This document shows, in pieces, positions 1-12,950 of a DNA stretch of 64,000 bases (within the stretch, counting starts at the first letter, position 1; each line of letters begins with the position of its first letter). This stretch comes from Pseudocercospora fijiensis CIRAD86 (lineage: Eukaryota; Ascomycota; Dothideomycetes; Mycosphaerellales; Mycosphaerellaceae), in the NCBI RefSeq assembly GCF_000340215.1, contig NW_006921537.1, forward strand, positions 4,396,104-4,460,103. Direction: 5' to 3'. The notes beneath the pieces are model-generated. The model ran no database searches and was not told the origin of the DNA. It saw only the letters and a list, made by a program, of their open reading frames with translations. A program made the position numbers and the translations under genes.

Positions 1-447
1 TAAGGTAACCCTCGGCGTTAAAGCCCTAGCCTATAAGGAGGCCGCCGGCGGGTCCCTTACGGACGTTAACTTATAGCTACTTACTTAGTACCCTCGAGTA
101 TATCGGTACTAACTTAGCTAGGCTAGCCGAGATCGGTCGTTAGGTATGGTTTTTCCCCTAGCCTCGTTTTACTTATACTTCGTATACTAACTATATTAGA
201 ACCTTACCTAACGTATCGGTACTAAGGCCGTCGCTACTATCGACGCCGCTATAGGCGTCGAGGTAGAAGAGGAGGAGTCTAACGATAAGTAAAATAGGCA
301 GCCCGCCGTCGCCGCGCCTACATAGCGCCCCCTTTATATATACTAGGCTAATAGGCCCTTTTTAGTAGCGAAACGAGTACGTATCTACTATTTTCTCTTA
401 AGTCTTATTTTCTTTTGTTTTAATTACTACCTACGCCTACGCTTTAC
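1..447. other. sequence 3' of the chromovirus ORF, probably 3' UTR/LTR
   Basis: This lies just beyond the chromodomain stop of the minus-strand gypsy element and runs to the window edge. It is RIP-type sequence (TA-rich, CpA/TpG-poor). By position it should hold the 3' untranslated region and part of the 3' LTR. I cannot define LTR ends because the partner LTR is not in the window. Confidence 0.35.
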
Positions 448-3400
448 TTAAGCTTCGAACTCCTCTAGCGCTATAGAATCTTTAATATAAACAGCTAGTT
501 CCTAGGTATTATATTCTTTAGGCTAACCTCGATACTTAATAAGGTAGTACGCCTTTTGCTTCTTTATTTTCTTTACTACGATTTTTCCTACCTACTACTT
601 ATTATCCTTAGCGACGGGTATACTTATCTTATACTCCTCGCCGTCGCGCATATACTAAGGCTCGAGAAGGGAAATATAGAAAACATTACAGATCTTCGTA
701 CTTAATAGTAGCGCTAGGCGGTACGCCTACGCTCCGACTACGTCGATAATATAAAAAGGTCCTATATACTTCGGGCTAAGTTTCTTCTTTAGGATATCTA
801 AGCTAATATTCTTTGTCGATAGTAAGACTAGGTCGCCTATATTATATATCTTAGTAGTATAGTATATATTATATTACTAAGCCTAGTATTCTACTACTTT
901 CTACTAGCGTTATATAAGCGTTTTATATACTTTCTATAGTCGCTCCGTAGCGTCGATAGCTACTAGTACCCTTCCCTTAGTTAGCTCGTCTCGAGCTAGT
1001 AGCTTATTCGCTTTTAGTATTAAATTAGGGTTAAAGCTATAGAGCATTCTAAAGGGGCTTATACGTAACGTAGGATAAACGCTATTATAATAGGCAAACT
1101 CTACCTAGGGTAATAGTTTAGCCTAATTACCCTAGTTCTCGGAGTAATAGTATCGTAGGTATTACTCGAGGGTCTAATTCGCGCGTTCGGTTTACCTATC
1201 GGTCTAAGGATAGAAGGCTATACTAAGCCTACGCTTTATATACGCTTCGAAGTAGAAGTCGTTCTAAAACTAGCTAATAAATAGCGATCCGCGATCGCTA
1301 ATAATACTAGATAGTATCCTAAAACGTCTTATTACCTCCCTCTAAAGGATATCTACGAGTTCTACTACTATATACTTCTTCGTCGTTAGGATAAAAAGGC
1401 TTATCTTCGTATAGCGGTCGACTATTATAAGGATTGTAGTATAAACGTAGGTACCGAGCTTGCTCGGCGGGAGATCGGTAATAAGGTCTATTGTTAATCC
1501 TTACTAAGATCGGGTAGATATAGGTAGAGTAGCGGGCTCGCCGTATAGGCGATAGCGCTTCGCCTTCGACTATTAATAAATCCTATAAATGCGGATATAG
1601 GCTATAATATCCTCGGCTATCTTTAGCTAGAACTACTTTCGGAGTATTAGGTCTATAGTCTTAGCTATACTAAAGTGTCTAGCTAAGGGGTCGTCGTAAT
1701 ATATACGTATTAGTTATATACGTAAGGCGTAGTCCTTAGGTATATATAGCGTATCGCCGTAGTAGATAAGGTTACTACGACGAGAATAGCTAGCCGGGAG
1801 GTTAGAACTACTTAAAGAGCCTAAGCTACCCGACGGTAAGCTTATCTCGTCTAAGCCTCCTCCTTTCGCTTACTCTAACCGTTATAAGGTATAGACTAAA
1901 CTAAGGATTATATTAGGTATCGCGTAGTAGGGTCTATCGTTCCTAACGATAGTAGCCGCTACTCTTACGGGACTACTAATAAAACTCTTACGCTCCGCTA
2001 GCGCTAAACTAGCGCTACGTATTCCTATATATATAATAGAGATACGATTTACGATTAGCTTAATATTATCGGGTAGATTTAACTATAGAGCAAGCTTCGA
2101 TTATAATATAGGGAGAAGGTTACTCGCCGCCTACGACTCGCTCTTATAGTCGCTACGTCGCAAAGGTATATCGGCTAGATTTCGCTTACTAGCCCGATAT
2201 TTAATAGTAAAGTTAAAAGGTATAAGAAAGGTTGCCTATCTTACCTACCTTCCGATAAGCTACTTTACTTTTATAAAGCCCTTAAGATTAGCGTAGTCGA
2301 TAACTACGCGGATCGTATCCTAAGCGCTATCGAGGTATAGGCGCTAATACTTAAAGGACTCGATAACCGCTTAGAGCTCTTAGTTATAGGTCTTATAATT
2401 AATCCCTGCTAGGATTATATTCTATAACTAGAAGGCTAGGGGATACTAATTCTTATCTTTAGATTCTTTACTTTATTATAATATAATCCCCGCTAAGGCG
2501 AATATAGAGGCATTAGTCTCGATATATAGGGGCTTTATAGGATTATAGTATCGCAATATCGAAGCTAAGCGAAAGGCATCCTTTAGCTAGCAGAACGCTT
2601 ACTCCTCGCTTTCGCTCTACTAAACCTATCCTAGCTTTCGGCTATTTACGGTACCTTTCGATAGGGCAGTTAGCGGTATAACGATATAGGAGTAATTAGG
2701 GATAAACCTCCGGTAGATGTTATAGAATCTAAGGAAGGATTAAACCTCCTTTAGTATTAATAGGCGAGGCTATTCGTTAATAGCCTTTACCCTACGCTAA
2801 TCTATCGATACGCCTTTAGTACTAACGATAAATCCTAGGAATTCGACTTCTTTCTTCTAGAAGGAACATTTCTTTTAGTTTATATATAATATAAACTTTC
2901 GAAGCCGCGTAAGAATAGCGCGTACGTCTCGTATATAGTCCTCTCGCGTTTTGCTATAGATAAGAATATTATCTAGGTAGACGATATAGCAAATATTAAT
3001 AAGGCTAGCTAATACCCTATTAATATATCCTTAGAACGTAGTAGGAGTATTAGTAAGTCTAAAAGGCATTATCTTATACTCGAAGTGCCCGTACCGCGTA
3101 CGGAACGTAGTCTTCTACTCGTCGCTTCGCTTAATACGGATACGATAATATATATCGTAAAGGTCTAAGAACGTATACTACTCGGCGTCCTTAAGCCTAT
3201 TAAGCGTTTCGCTAATAAGAGGTAGGGAGTAACGATTTTTAATAGTAATCTCGTTTAGCTCCCTATAATCGACGTAGAGTCTTAGAATACTATACTTCTT
3301 TAGTATAAATAGAATCGGCGTACCTACCTCGCTTATACTAAGCTAGATCTTATTATTCTCTAAGGCTATATTTAGGTAATTACGAAGGTCGCCTAGCTCC

Positions 3401-4394
3401 CTTCCTAAAGAATAGTAGAGGGGTTTATATAGCGGCTTTATACTAGGAATTAGGTCGATCGTATACTCTACGTCTTTAGGGAGCTTACGTCGCGCTTTAG
3501 GCGTTATAGTAAAAACGTCCTCGAAGTCTTTAAATTCTTCTAGTACGGAGGAACCCTTAGCGACATCGCGGAGCTAGCGAACGCTAATCGTATATACGTA
3601 TAGGACGTTACGTATATCCTTCTAGAATTCCTATAGTTCCTATACGCATATCGTATACGCTACGGCTTCTATCCTATAGATCTAGGTATTTATCGAGCTA
3701 TCGACGACTACCTTTTAATCGCGCCTCTAAGGCCTACTAAGAATAACATTAGGGAGGGGCATCTCGATAGTATAGAACACTCCGGTAGTAGTACGTCCTT
3801 AGCCGGTAGAGTCGGCAATCCGTAGGCGTAGATAATACGCTCTATAGTAGTATCCTTAGTTACCTTAGAAACTATCGGTACTAGGTAGTATAGTATTAAT
3901 AATCCGCTAAGGCTAGTATCGTAGAACGAGATCTTACGATACTATATTAATATTAGCAGTATTATCTAATAAGAATTCGATAGTAACTTCCCCTTCTTAT
4001 ATAATAATTACTCCGCGTACGCGCCCTATAGCTACTACTACTACTAGGCTCCTCTATTAGGTTTTAGTACCTATCCCTAGCTCTTAGGAGGTACCTTATC
4101 TTTTCCCTTAGCCTTCGAGTCGTTCTTCTTTCTATTAGTATTAGCGGCCACCTTACGTACTACCGTAGGTTTATCGTCTTTCTAGAGATAGCCGTTCGGG
4201 TATATACTCTTATAATAGCCTTTCTAACGATAGCTATAATGTTCGACCTTATAAATATTATACCTGCCTTATAAGTTATCGCCCTTCGAATGTTTCCTAC
4301 CTACTCCGCGGTCGCGATTTAACTACGGCTTATAGGCGTAACTATTAGATCGACGCTTCTTACCTTTACTACCTCTAGTTTTATCGTAGTTACT
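448..4394 (-). pseudogene. RIP-mutated Ty3/gypsy chromovirus Gag-Pol (3' gag to chromodomain)
   Basis: Remnant of a chromodomain-bearing LTR retrotransposon. Reading the minus strand downwards: a Gag zinc knuckle near 4190-4240 in which the cysteines now read Tyr (Cys to Tyr by G-to-A); an aspartic protease near 3720-3980; reverse transcriptase with a YLDN catalytic box (from YLDD) at 2969-2980, followed by ILIYS; then RNase H. The integrase C-terminal half at about 1090-1230 is clear (FYP*TDR*TERAN*TLE, from the usual FHPQTDGQTERANQTLE). A chromodomain at about 450-610 ends at the TAA read at 448-450. Nearly every stop is CAG, CAA or TGG mutated at CpA/TpG. The 5' part of gag is missing because the reading runs into the inverted-repeat end of the next element at 4395. 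Family is secure; exact edges are not. Confidence 0.9.
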
Positions 4395-4413
4395 AGACCC
4401 CGTAGTAGTTCGG
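4395..4413 (+). repeat. left terminal inverted repeat of the hAT composite
   Basis: AGACCCCGTAGTAGTTCGG, exact reverse complement of 27480-27498. The flanking ACT at 4392-4394 is matched by ACT at 27499-27501. The next bases on each side (TTTGCGAACTAC here) are similar only after a gap. Confidence 0.8.
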
Positions 4414-4849
4414 TTTGCGAACTACTAAACGTATATAGTTTAGATTCTTAGCGGTAAACTAGGTCCCTAGTTCTAGTTTAGTTTTTTTAAACTATATAGA
4501 TTCCTAGTTTAAACTAGAGACTATATTAGTTTTACTATAAGGACACTCTTATTTAACTACCGGCTACGATTGCTAGCTATAATAGTAACTAGGTTACATT
4601 TACTACGCTCGTAATTGCCTTAATAATAGCTATTACCGGTACTAGGGCGTAGTTGCCGTTACTAGGGCGTAGCTACCGTAGTTGCGAAAGCTTACCTATA
4701 TAATATTACGTAAGCGGTAACAATTAGGGCTTCGCGATATTCTTATACCTTTTAACTTCTTCCTCTATACCTATACTTATAATAACTACTATACGCTACG
4801 CCCCCCCCCCCCCCCTTCCTTAAAATAGTAAGAGAGAAGCGCGCCGCGC
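4414..4849. other. subterminal region of the hAT composite
   Basis: Non-coding by eye. It holds short palindromic TAGTTTAAACTAG-like stretches near 4480-4520, a duplicated TACTAGGGCGTAG segment near 4640-4680, and a run of 15 C at 4801-4815. It may carry transposase binding sites, but nothing beyond the repeats is demonstrated. Confidence 0.4.
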
Positions 4850-6900
4850 GCTAAATAGAAGATAGAACTAAAAACCGCGAGTTTATTCTACCTAAGCATC
4901 TAAGAAAAAAGCGTAAGACTAAAGAGGAGTACTCTACGAAGAAGAATTCTATACGAGACCGTAAGAGAAAGGAGAAGATAGATAAGGATAAAAGATCGAA
5001 GGATTAAAGATCGAAGGATAAAAGAAGAAAGGCGCGGAATAAGGTTTTCTATCGATAGCTAGCGCCTATACAAAAAAGTAAAGGTTAGAATAAGAAGACA
5101 ACCTAAGAGAAGTCTAAGAGGAGGAAGGAATTACGTCTAGTTTTCGAGCGTAAGTTTCTAGTAGCGTAAGTTAATTAGCCGATAGCCGATAGCCGTAGCT
5201 AGTAGCTATAGCTAGTATCCTTTTCTTTAAGACGTTAACTAATAGTATTTAGACCTATAGCCGCTACCTCTATCGATACGATAGATATTAACGGAGATAT
5301 TCAGATAGCCGAGAATAACAATACTAGAGTTTAGGATACCGCGAAAGAGCTTAATACTACGAATAAAGGGACTAAAAAAGGCGAGGAGATACTATACGTC
5401 GATCTAGTAATAGGTATAGTCTTAGGGCCTAACGCTATAGATAATAAGCGCTAGGAGCAGATCGAGTATAGTTAAAGAGACGAGGTACTAATAAAGGGCT
5501 AAGGCATAAGTCCTATTAATCTAGAAAATTATAGTTAAAGCTACTACGAAAAGCTAGTAAGGATTAGAATCGAGACTAGTTGTCTTTATATCCTCGATAT
5601 AGAGTAGAAGTTTCTTTATTAGTATTAGAGCGAAGCCTTTACGTCTATAAAGGCAAAGTAGCTTGCGATTAGTACTATCGGGGCTAGGTATCTAGGGACG
5701 GTAGAAGAGTTACTAAAGGAGGAAGGGATATAGGTAATTATTCTATACTCGGTATATATAGCCGGCGTTCGTAGCCGGTAGATACTAATAGTTAAATAGA
5801 AAGCGTTTCTTAAGGGTAGAGTGCTACTACTATATAAAATCTTTACTAAGGCAGAGAGGGCTTATATCCGGAATCTAAGCTACTAGTAGGATAGGTTAGC
5901 GGTAGAATTCTCTAAATCTCTATATAAGCCTCCGAAGGATTACCTATTTTAGCGATACGGCTTTATCTCGACTACTCCGTAGGTACCCGACGAAGCTCGA
6001 GCGCTCTTTAAGGTCTTTACTAAGAAGTAGAAGGAGTTCGAGGATTAGGATTAGTTAATAGAGCTATTAGTTAGTCTTAGGTTTCGTAGTTAGACTCGGC
6101 CTAAGCATTTACTTATCGAGTATCTTATACCGAAAGAGGATAAATTAAGACTAAGAACGAGCTTAGATTCGTTAGATATAGTAGCTCGGTTCCGTTAGTA
6201 GGAGAGAGCCGCCGTATAGAAGGCAAAATTTAGGTAGTTAGGATAGCTAGAATAGCTAGAAAAAAGATTCTAGTAGTTAGTATTATAGTAGCTACCTAGA
6301 AAATACCGACAAGTCCTATAGGGTGGCCGCTATACTATAAAGTAATATCGGATTTAAGTTGCCTTAGTAGTAGGGGCCCCTAGCGAAGCAGGTCGCCTAG
6401 TTAGCCGCCTACTTAGCTATATAACGTAATATCTTAGGGACTCCCGCGGAGGCCGTATATAGTAGAATAACACGTTATATATTAATATACGAACGACGGG
6501 ACTATACTGAACTACGCGTACGCGTATACGGACGATAGTAAGCGAGATATATAGAGTCGTAGGATAGATCCGAGTAGTAGGAAGGAACTAGAAGATAGGG
6601 AAGAGCTAGGAGAAACATATTTGCTTAATAGCGGTTAAACGAGTTCGTATAAGCGCGCTGTATAAGTTAGCTAGGAAATAAAAGGCCTATAAGATAGCGG
6701 ACAAGCGGGATACGCGCGCGCGCGCTTAGCGCGTAGGGAAGGACCTAAAAGCAGAGGTTTGCTAAGAAGTTAGCAAGTAGGATATATATATACTTACGCT
6801 TACGCGTCGGAGGTACTAGACGCCCGTAGGGTAGGATACTAAGGAAGGGGCTCTCCCTCTAAGGCACCCTTCTTCCTTTCTTCGTAGTTCGTCTTATATA
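4850..6900 (+). pseudogene. unknown accessory gene of the hAT composite, Lys/Arg-rich N-terminus
   Basis: I do not recognise the family. Once CAG/CAA-derived stops are ignored, one plus-strand frame stays open over most of the interval. It begins with a strongly basic stretch (KDKRSKD, RSKDKRRKARNK near 4980-5040), passes through an acidic/polar region, and shows a well-conserved-looking part after an intron (LYKIFTKAERAYIRNLS near 5830-5880, then KPPKDYLF). The 48-nt intron at 5752-5799 restores a continuous frame and holds the element's shared hairpin. Basic N-terminus plus position just inside the left end suggests a DNA- or chromatin-binding accessory protein, which is inference only. The part after about 6450 is harder to follow. 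Confidence 0.45.
5752..5799 (+). other. spliceosomal intron with GCCGGY hairpin
   Basis: GTATAT donor, TACTAAT branch-like sequence, AAATAG acceptor, 48 nt, both edges on codon boundaries. It contains AGCCGGC-GTTCGT-AGCCGGT, able to form a 6-bp GCCGGY stem with a 7-nt loop between donor and branch point. Confidence 0.7.
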
Positions 6901-6959
6901 GATAGTAGCTATATTAATTTAGTGCCTACTTTAGTTTAGTTCAAAGTTTAGTATATATT

Positions 6960-9500
6960 CTTACTACTTAGCCTCTAAACCTTATAGTTAGACTAGCTAG
7001 GGTAGCTAGGAAACAAAAACAAAGATAGCTAGCTAGTTACTACCTAGCTATTCTTAACGATACGATACTATAAAAGAAAGGGTATTTGCCTATAGCTACT
7101 AGTATATATCTACTACTCCTTACCTTACCGTATAAAACTTTAAAACATACCGACCGATATTATATATATACTAGGCGCTATACTAGGAAAGGTAATAACG
7201 AGACAATAGTCGAAATAGTCTAGTATATAAACGAGATTGCGATAACGTCGAGAGGAGGTTTTATACTCGCCTTCGAGCCTATAGAGTACTAGACGACGAT
7301 TAGGGCTAGATTTATCCTCTCCGAATCCTAGTAGTAGGAATTTATTATAGGGTACTACTACCTAGTCCTTACCTTTATAGAGTCTAAGTAGGAGGTTATT
7401 CGGAGATATAAGAATATCGAGTATTAACCTAGATATCTTCGAAAAGGCTAGCTAGGCGTATCTTTAGAAACCCGAGTATACCGAGCAGTTTAATTAATAG
7501 GTCTATAAGATATAGTTCCCTTTATACTTACGTTCGAAGGAGTATAAACTACGGAAGTACTCGATACGATAGGATAGTAAGGAGCGAACAGATATATTCT
7601 AGAAGTTCTTTATAGAGGGGGCATTATACCGTTATACGACTTCTCGACTTAAAGTTTAACTAGTTATTATCTATAACTTCTACGGTTTGATTTAAAAATA
7701 CCCGAAACTAGGGGATAGGAGTTTATCGCCTACTAACTATCTCTATTCTAAACAGTATCGGGAATCTTAAAGAGAGATAAGAGTTAATATAGATATAGCG
7801 TTCTAGAAAGAGGTACGTCTTCTAAAATACTAGCTATAGCTGCTAGCTAAAGCTACCGGCTACTTTAATTAACCGTATAGATCTAGCTAATTATTATAGG
7901 CTATAGTAAAGGAAGCTTAAGGATTAAAGGCTACCGATTTCTCCCCCGAAGACTTTAAGTAACTAGTAAACGAAATGCTAGCTATAAACGGTCTTCCGGA
8001 AGACTTCTACGAAAGGGAGTCTATATAGAAGATATACCTATATTTTATAAACTATCCTCCCTATTTCTCGGCGCGACAACCTAGCGTACTATATTCGAAA
8101 AGAACAAAAAGGCTATATTAGACGATATTCGGGAGATCCTCCGTAATACGCGCCGAGTAGCTATTGCTATCGATAGCTTATTAAGCCGGACTATAAGAGC
8201 CTCCTTCCTCTCGATTATACTATACTTTACTAATTCGGATTAGAAACTCTCGGAACTTATAATCGGATTCCCTAAAATTCTAGGTTCCTATACTAGTAAG
8301 GATATAGCGAAGCTTGTCTATACGGTAATAGATAGGGTTAGTATAATAACGAAACTAATCTCGATTACTAGGGATAACGCTAGTAATAATCGAACATTAT
8401 ATAAGGCGTTATATATACAATTCACTTATATATATCTCTAAAATTACTAATTATATCGATAGGGTCGAGTACGTAGAGGAGATTATAAGGTCTATAATCT
8501 AGCTTAATCTTCTAAATGTTAAGCTCGCTACGATTCCGGATACGTACGATAATAAAGATAAAGAGGAGCCTAGTAATAGCCCTAGCCCTATTAAGTCGGA
8601 GCCGACGTCGTTACTAGTTATATCCTTATAGAAGTTTCCCTACTTCGCTTATATAGTATAAATTGCAATCCGAGCCCTTTTTAAGACGCTTAAAATTGTA
8701 CTATCGAACAACGACTAATAGAAGATCCTAGATAAGAATAAAGCAAAGTCTAAAGTCGAGAAATTCGTTATAGTAATAAGACGGGATAAGGTAGAGAGCC
8801 TCGCCCTCGTTTTATATAAGATATAACTTTTGTCCGTAGCCGGTATCTATAGCCGGCAACCTAGTATAGTTCTAACTCTTTTCCTCTAGCTTTGTTGTCT
8901 AGTACTATATACGAACTCGAGCTTATAGAGATATAACCAATTCGAGGCTATTTAAAAGAACCTAATCGAGCGCCCTAAAACCGATATCTAGAATATTATA
9001 TAGAATAAGCGATAGCAAAAGCGGCCTCCTTAGCGCCTACTCCGTTTTACCTAAGACGTAAAGACCCGGTTCGATTCGACTTTATATATAGTTACGAGGG
9101 GATATACTTTACGTACTGCTTTCGAGATCTATTAGAATTCCGAGGGTATTAAGTAGCTCGGGCTTACCGCCGCCGAATAGCGCTAAGTAGAGTATCTCGT
9201 AGATATTAGTAAGTATTACGCGAAGGTTACTACTACGATTAGAAGAATCTAAGGACCGACGATCTATCTTGTCTTTACGTACTATAACTAGCTCTTTAAC
9301 GAGCTCGACGAAACCGTAGCTAAGCTAGCTAAGAAGAGCGTTCTCTAGAAAGTAGCTATAACGAAAGCTATAGATACCTCCTATACTAAATTATATAAAT
9401 ATTATAGTACTACCTTTTAGTCGTTAGGGGGTATATATAGCGTTACGTACTTACTTAACCCGGTAGAAAAGGATATATACTAATAGAACCTAGAATAGAA
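6960..9500 (+). pseudogene. hAT transposase, 5' portion (interrupted by LTR element)
   Basis: The recognisable core lies after the intron at 8836-8889: DVKTRFDSTLYIVTRGYTLR near 9055-9115, then an AFEIYQNSEGIKQLGLT-like stretch, EYLVDISKYYAKVT, GPTIYLVFTYYNQLFNELDE and YLLNPVEKDIY near 9440-9480. This is the central block of hAT-superfamily (RNase H-fold DDE) transposases. Upstream, 6960-8820 stays readable in plus-strand frames and is probably the N-terminal part, but I cannot assign a BED finger. The reading is cut at 9500 by the LTR retrotransposon and resumes in frame at 22682. Stops are nearly all CAG/CAA/TGG-derived, so the gene was functional before RIP. It would have excised and integrated the surrounding element. 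Confidence 0.8.
8836..8889 (+). other. spliceosomal intron with GCCGGY hairpin in the hAT transposase
   Basis: GTAGCC donor, TTCTAAC branch-like sequence and CTCTAG acceptor; 54 nt with both edges on codon boundaries of the transposase reading. The hairpin motif starts at the donor itself: AGCCGGT-ATCTAT-AGCCGGC. Confidence 0.7.
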
Positions 9501-9688
9501 TGTTACGATATAACACTATTGTATGTACGATAGCAGGCAGCGGTTACCATCGACCGCTGCGGTCGCTATTGCTACTAATAGTAGGACTATTATATAGATA
9601 GCTTGCCTCGCGGCACCTTAGAGAATACATTAACTTTTGTACCGTACAACCGTTACGATACCTTCGTACTGTAACCGTGTGCCTAGCA
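9501..9688 (+). repeat. 5' LTR
   Basis: 188 bp, TG...CA termini. Against the 3' LTR it differs at 7 positions, all C/T or G/A transitions at CpA or TpG, with no transversions or indels. The LTR is unusually short for so large an element. A primer-binding site should start at 9689, but I could not match it to a tRNA. Confidence 0.95.
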
Positions 9689-9711
9689 ACTTAGTAGCTT
9701 CGCTTAACACT

Positions 9712-12700
9712 TAGTTGGCTTCTATACCAACTACTAGTCCTCTACCTAAATCGACCCCGGTCGTTACAGCTACGACGAGAATCGACGCGATTAGCTACGG
9801 GTCCTACCGATCTTCCGCCGATTACTACGATTCAACTCCTACCCGTTACGACGGTACCTATTCGATTTACTACCCTTCCGTACTATACCCTACCGACGCG
9901 CGAGCGCCTTATCGGCGATCCTATTAGTACCCCGAGGAGACAGTAGTAGTAGTTTCTACCTTTAGTAGCAATTACCTACTATACCTAGGTCTAGGGGCAG
10001 CCGCTTTCCCTAGGAGGACCTACCCGATAAGCTACGCTCCTCTACCTTTAGTCGGTTCTCCGTTATTGTCCTCCGTTTAGAGACTATCTCGCCTCTACCC
10101 TCTTACTAATAGTTTACCCGCTTACCGTAGCTCCTTCGGACTCGCTTCTAACTCCGGTAGAAGCCTCGAAATCAGCTAAGCTAGCGGTTTAACCGCTGCC
10201 CTAGTACTGCAATCTCGGATTGCCGGATATAGAGCCCTATATCCTACGTATCTGTTCCTACATTTAGAACTACGTCGATTATAGCGAGAACTTCGCGACC
10301 TAACTTAGGGCAAAGTACGGCCGAATCGACTTGCTTGCCTTATACGTTCTGTATTATTACCCGCTCGTAGGAAATCCGCCGCCTCTATAGGCTAAAATCG
10401 AGGAGCTCTACCTAGACGCCCTTAACGGTTACAACTTCCTAGGATAGTAGGTAGTAGATAAAGGAATCCTAACCAAATCGGTTAAAGAGCTTAAAGCCGC
10501 GCTCCTAACGGTACGCGATTTACGCTATTACCGTTAATTCTACCCGGAGATCTATCTACTACCTATAGTAGAGTAGCGCCTACTAGCCCGACCGCCTTAA
10601 GTCCTACCGCGGCCTACGGTTTCGCCTATTACTACGGTAGAAACAACCGTGCCGCCGGAATAGCGTCCTAGTTCGCCTAACAGCTCGCTTAAATCGGTTT
10701 TCTTACAGAGGCTACTTAAGCTACGGTACCCGGCGGACGAGAATCCTTAGAAGCTAGGGGGGCCTCTACCTAAGACTTCCCCTAAGGAACCGTTAACTAG
10801 GCCTTCCGATCTGTCGACGTCGCCGTTCCGGGACATCGGTCGCGGCTAATTGCCTCTAATAAACGACGGCCTCGCCGACCCGTAGGCTAACGAGCCGCGT
10901 AGTCGTTTCTAATATTGTACCCCGGTAGACGCCTCGTAGACAACCGAGGAGATCGATAGGGCGAATATCGCTATATAGTAAAACCGTTAGCATCGTAATT
11001 ATCTTCGCGAATTAGCTAGACGGAGAGGAGTCTATCTTAACGAAGTCGTATTAGACTTTCTAATAGAACAGGCGATTTTACCGCTATCGGCTACGCGTAA
11101 GCCAAGTCCGCCCTAGCCGAACCCGGGTTAATACGATTACTAGTAGAGGGCAGACGTATATATAAATGCCCGTAGGTATAGCCGCTTGCGTCGGGGCGGG
11201 TTTGCGCTAGGCGATCCGCCTAGTAATCCGCCTAGTAATCCTCCTAGCAATCTACTCGGAAATCCTCCCGACGATCCTCTACTACCGCTACCTAGTAACT
11301 TCGATCCGGGTAATTCCTCTCGTAAGCCGACGTAGGGTTAGCCTTTGCCCTTTCCGCTATTAGACTTGCAGGGTCTGCTATAGGAAGGCAAGAAGCAACG
11401 CCGGAAACACCGTTAGTATAGGGATAATCCGAGTAAGGATAGATCTTTATCTAATAGTAAGGATTCGGACGACTCCGATTAATCCTCGTCGGATAACGAC
11501 AGCTCCTTAGATAGTAGTTATTATAGACACGCCCGCTGTCGTAGATACCGTTAGTATTATCGGGACTACGTCGCGGAAGCGCTAGTTTCTAAAGCGAGTT
11601 ATATCTAGGGGCACTACGCCCGCCCCTAGCGGCTACAGTTCGATCTAGCGTATCTTAGGTTCTTCGATCCTCTGCTTAGCGTTACGGATTACGGCGAGGG
11701 AGACTACGCCTTAGTCGGGAACAAGATAATATACCGTTCGGTATATGCTTTTATCGAAGCGGCTAAGGATTATACTTATATCGTAGGGCGAGAGACAGTT
11801 CGTCTTAACCTCTCCCTTTGCTTTCGAGGGGTAGCGCTTAGTTAGTATTATAGTTACCTTTCTAGCCGCAACCGAGCAAAGCTCTGCGGCGGATACGGTC
11901 TAAAGCGCTAGGAACGTTGTCTTAGCAAGAAATAGAAGGTCCCTCCGATAAAGGCGATAAATCTCCTCGATAAGTAACGCTACGACCGGTAGGATATCGC
12001 TTTAGGGCGTTTAGTAACGGACTTTATTATTAAGACGGTACGACTCGCTAAGGATACCGGCGTACGGAAATCGAACCGGCTCTTAGAAGCTTACCGTCGA
12101 ATAGACCCGCGCCTCTAATTAAATATAGACGAGCTAAATCGTCGTATAAAGGTCGATAAGTAGGTTACGTACTACGAGAAGTAGGCATTAATCTAGGAGC
12201 ATATACTTTCGTCCTCGTCTAATCGTCGCTAAGACGCTACGACTAGGAACAATAGCCGCGCTAGTAAGGCTGCCTAGTAGAACCGATACGAAGGGAACGC
12301 CTCTTATACTTTAGCGAGCTTCGCTCTAGTAAGAGCATCCCCTAACTACCGGAACCGCGATACCGACCGACCGAACCTACTACGCCTTACTAACACCTAT
12401 TAGCAGAATCGCCTACCTAACGCCCCTTAGCAGAATCGCCTGCCGCCGGCGGGAAATAGTAAAGGACCGTCGAAGGGTAGTAGCCCTACCTTCCTCCCGA
12501 GAGACCTAAAGCGAGTCGATTCGCGCCTATTTAATCGATAGAATAGAAAGCGCAACAATCGAGCTCGTAAGCAGGCTAACTTTGCCGATAATAGTAAGAA
12601 AGCAGGCGATACCGTAAATAATGCTAACTAAGCCGACGACGTCTATCGGGAGGATAGTTAGGAGGATAATAGGAGAACCGACGCAGATAATTATAGCTAT

Positions 12701-12950
12701 TTTAGTAACGCCGGAGAAGACGCCGACTACTTTACCGACCTATACGACTCCGATCCGGGCTTAGAAGCTTACTTTGTAGGCGTAGGCGATCGCTCGCTAT
12801 TAGCGTTAAACTCGGTACTATAGGCTAAAGCGTCCCTACTAGCGGCGATCTAACTATTTGCCTCTACGAAGCACGCTTACAAGGTCTATAGGCGGCGATT
12901 TAAGTTAGGCAACCTTCTATACTAGCATGTTCGTAAGGAGTATATAGGGG
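9712..12950 (+). pseudogene. gag region of the nested LTR retrotransposon
   Basis: Open after treating CAG/TGG-derived TAG as sense. It starts near 9715 with a Ser/Thr/Tyr/Pro-rich N-terminus (reads ASIPTTSPLPKSTPVV). Later parts are Pro-rich and strongly basic. Near 11370-11610 the reading contains an Asp/Ser-rich stretch followed by many Arg, and around 12240-12440 an Asn/Arg/Gln-rich segment typical of nucleocapsid-like regions, without an obvious intact zinc knuckle. It ends just before the protease. The role is that of the particle-forming polyprotein, inferred from position. At about 1050 codons it is long for a gypsy gag. Confidence 0.6.
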
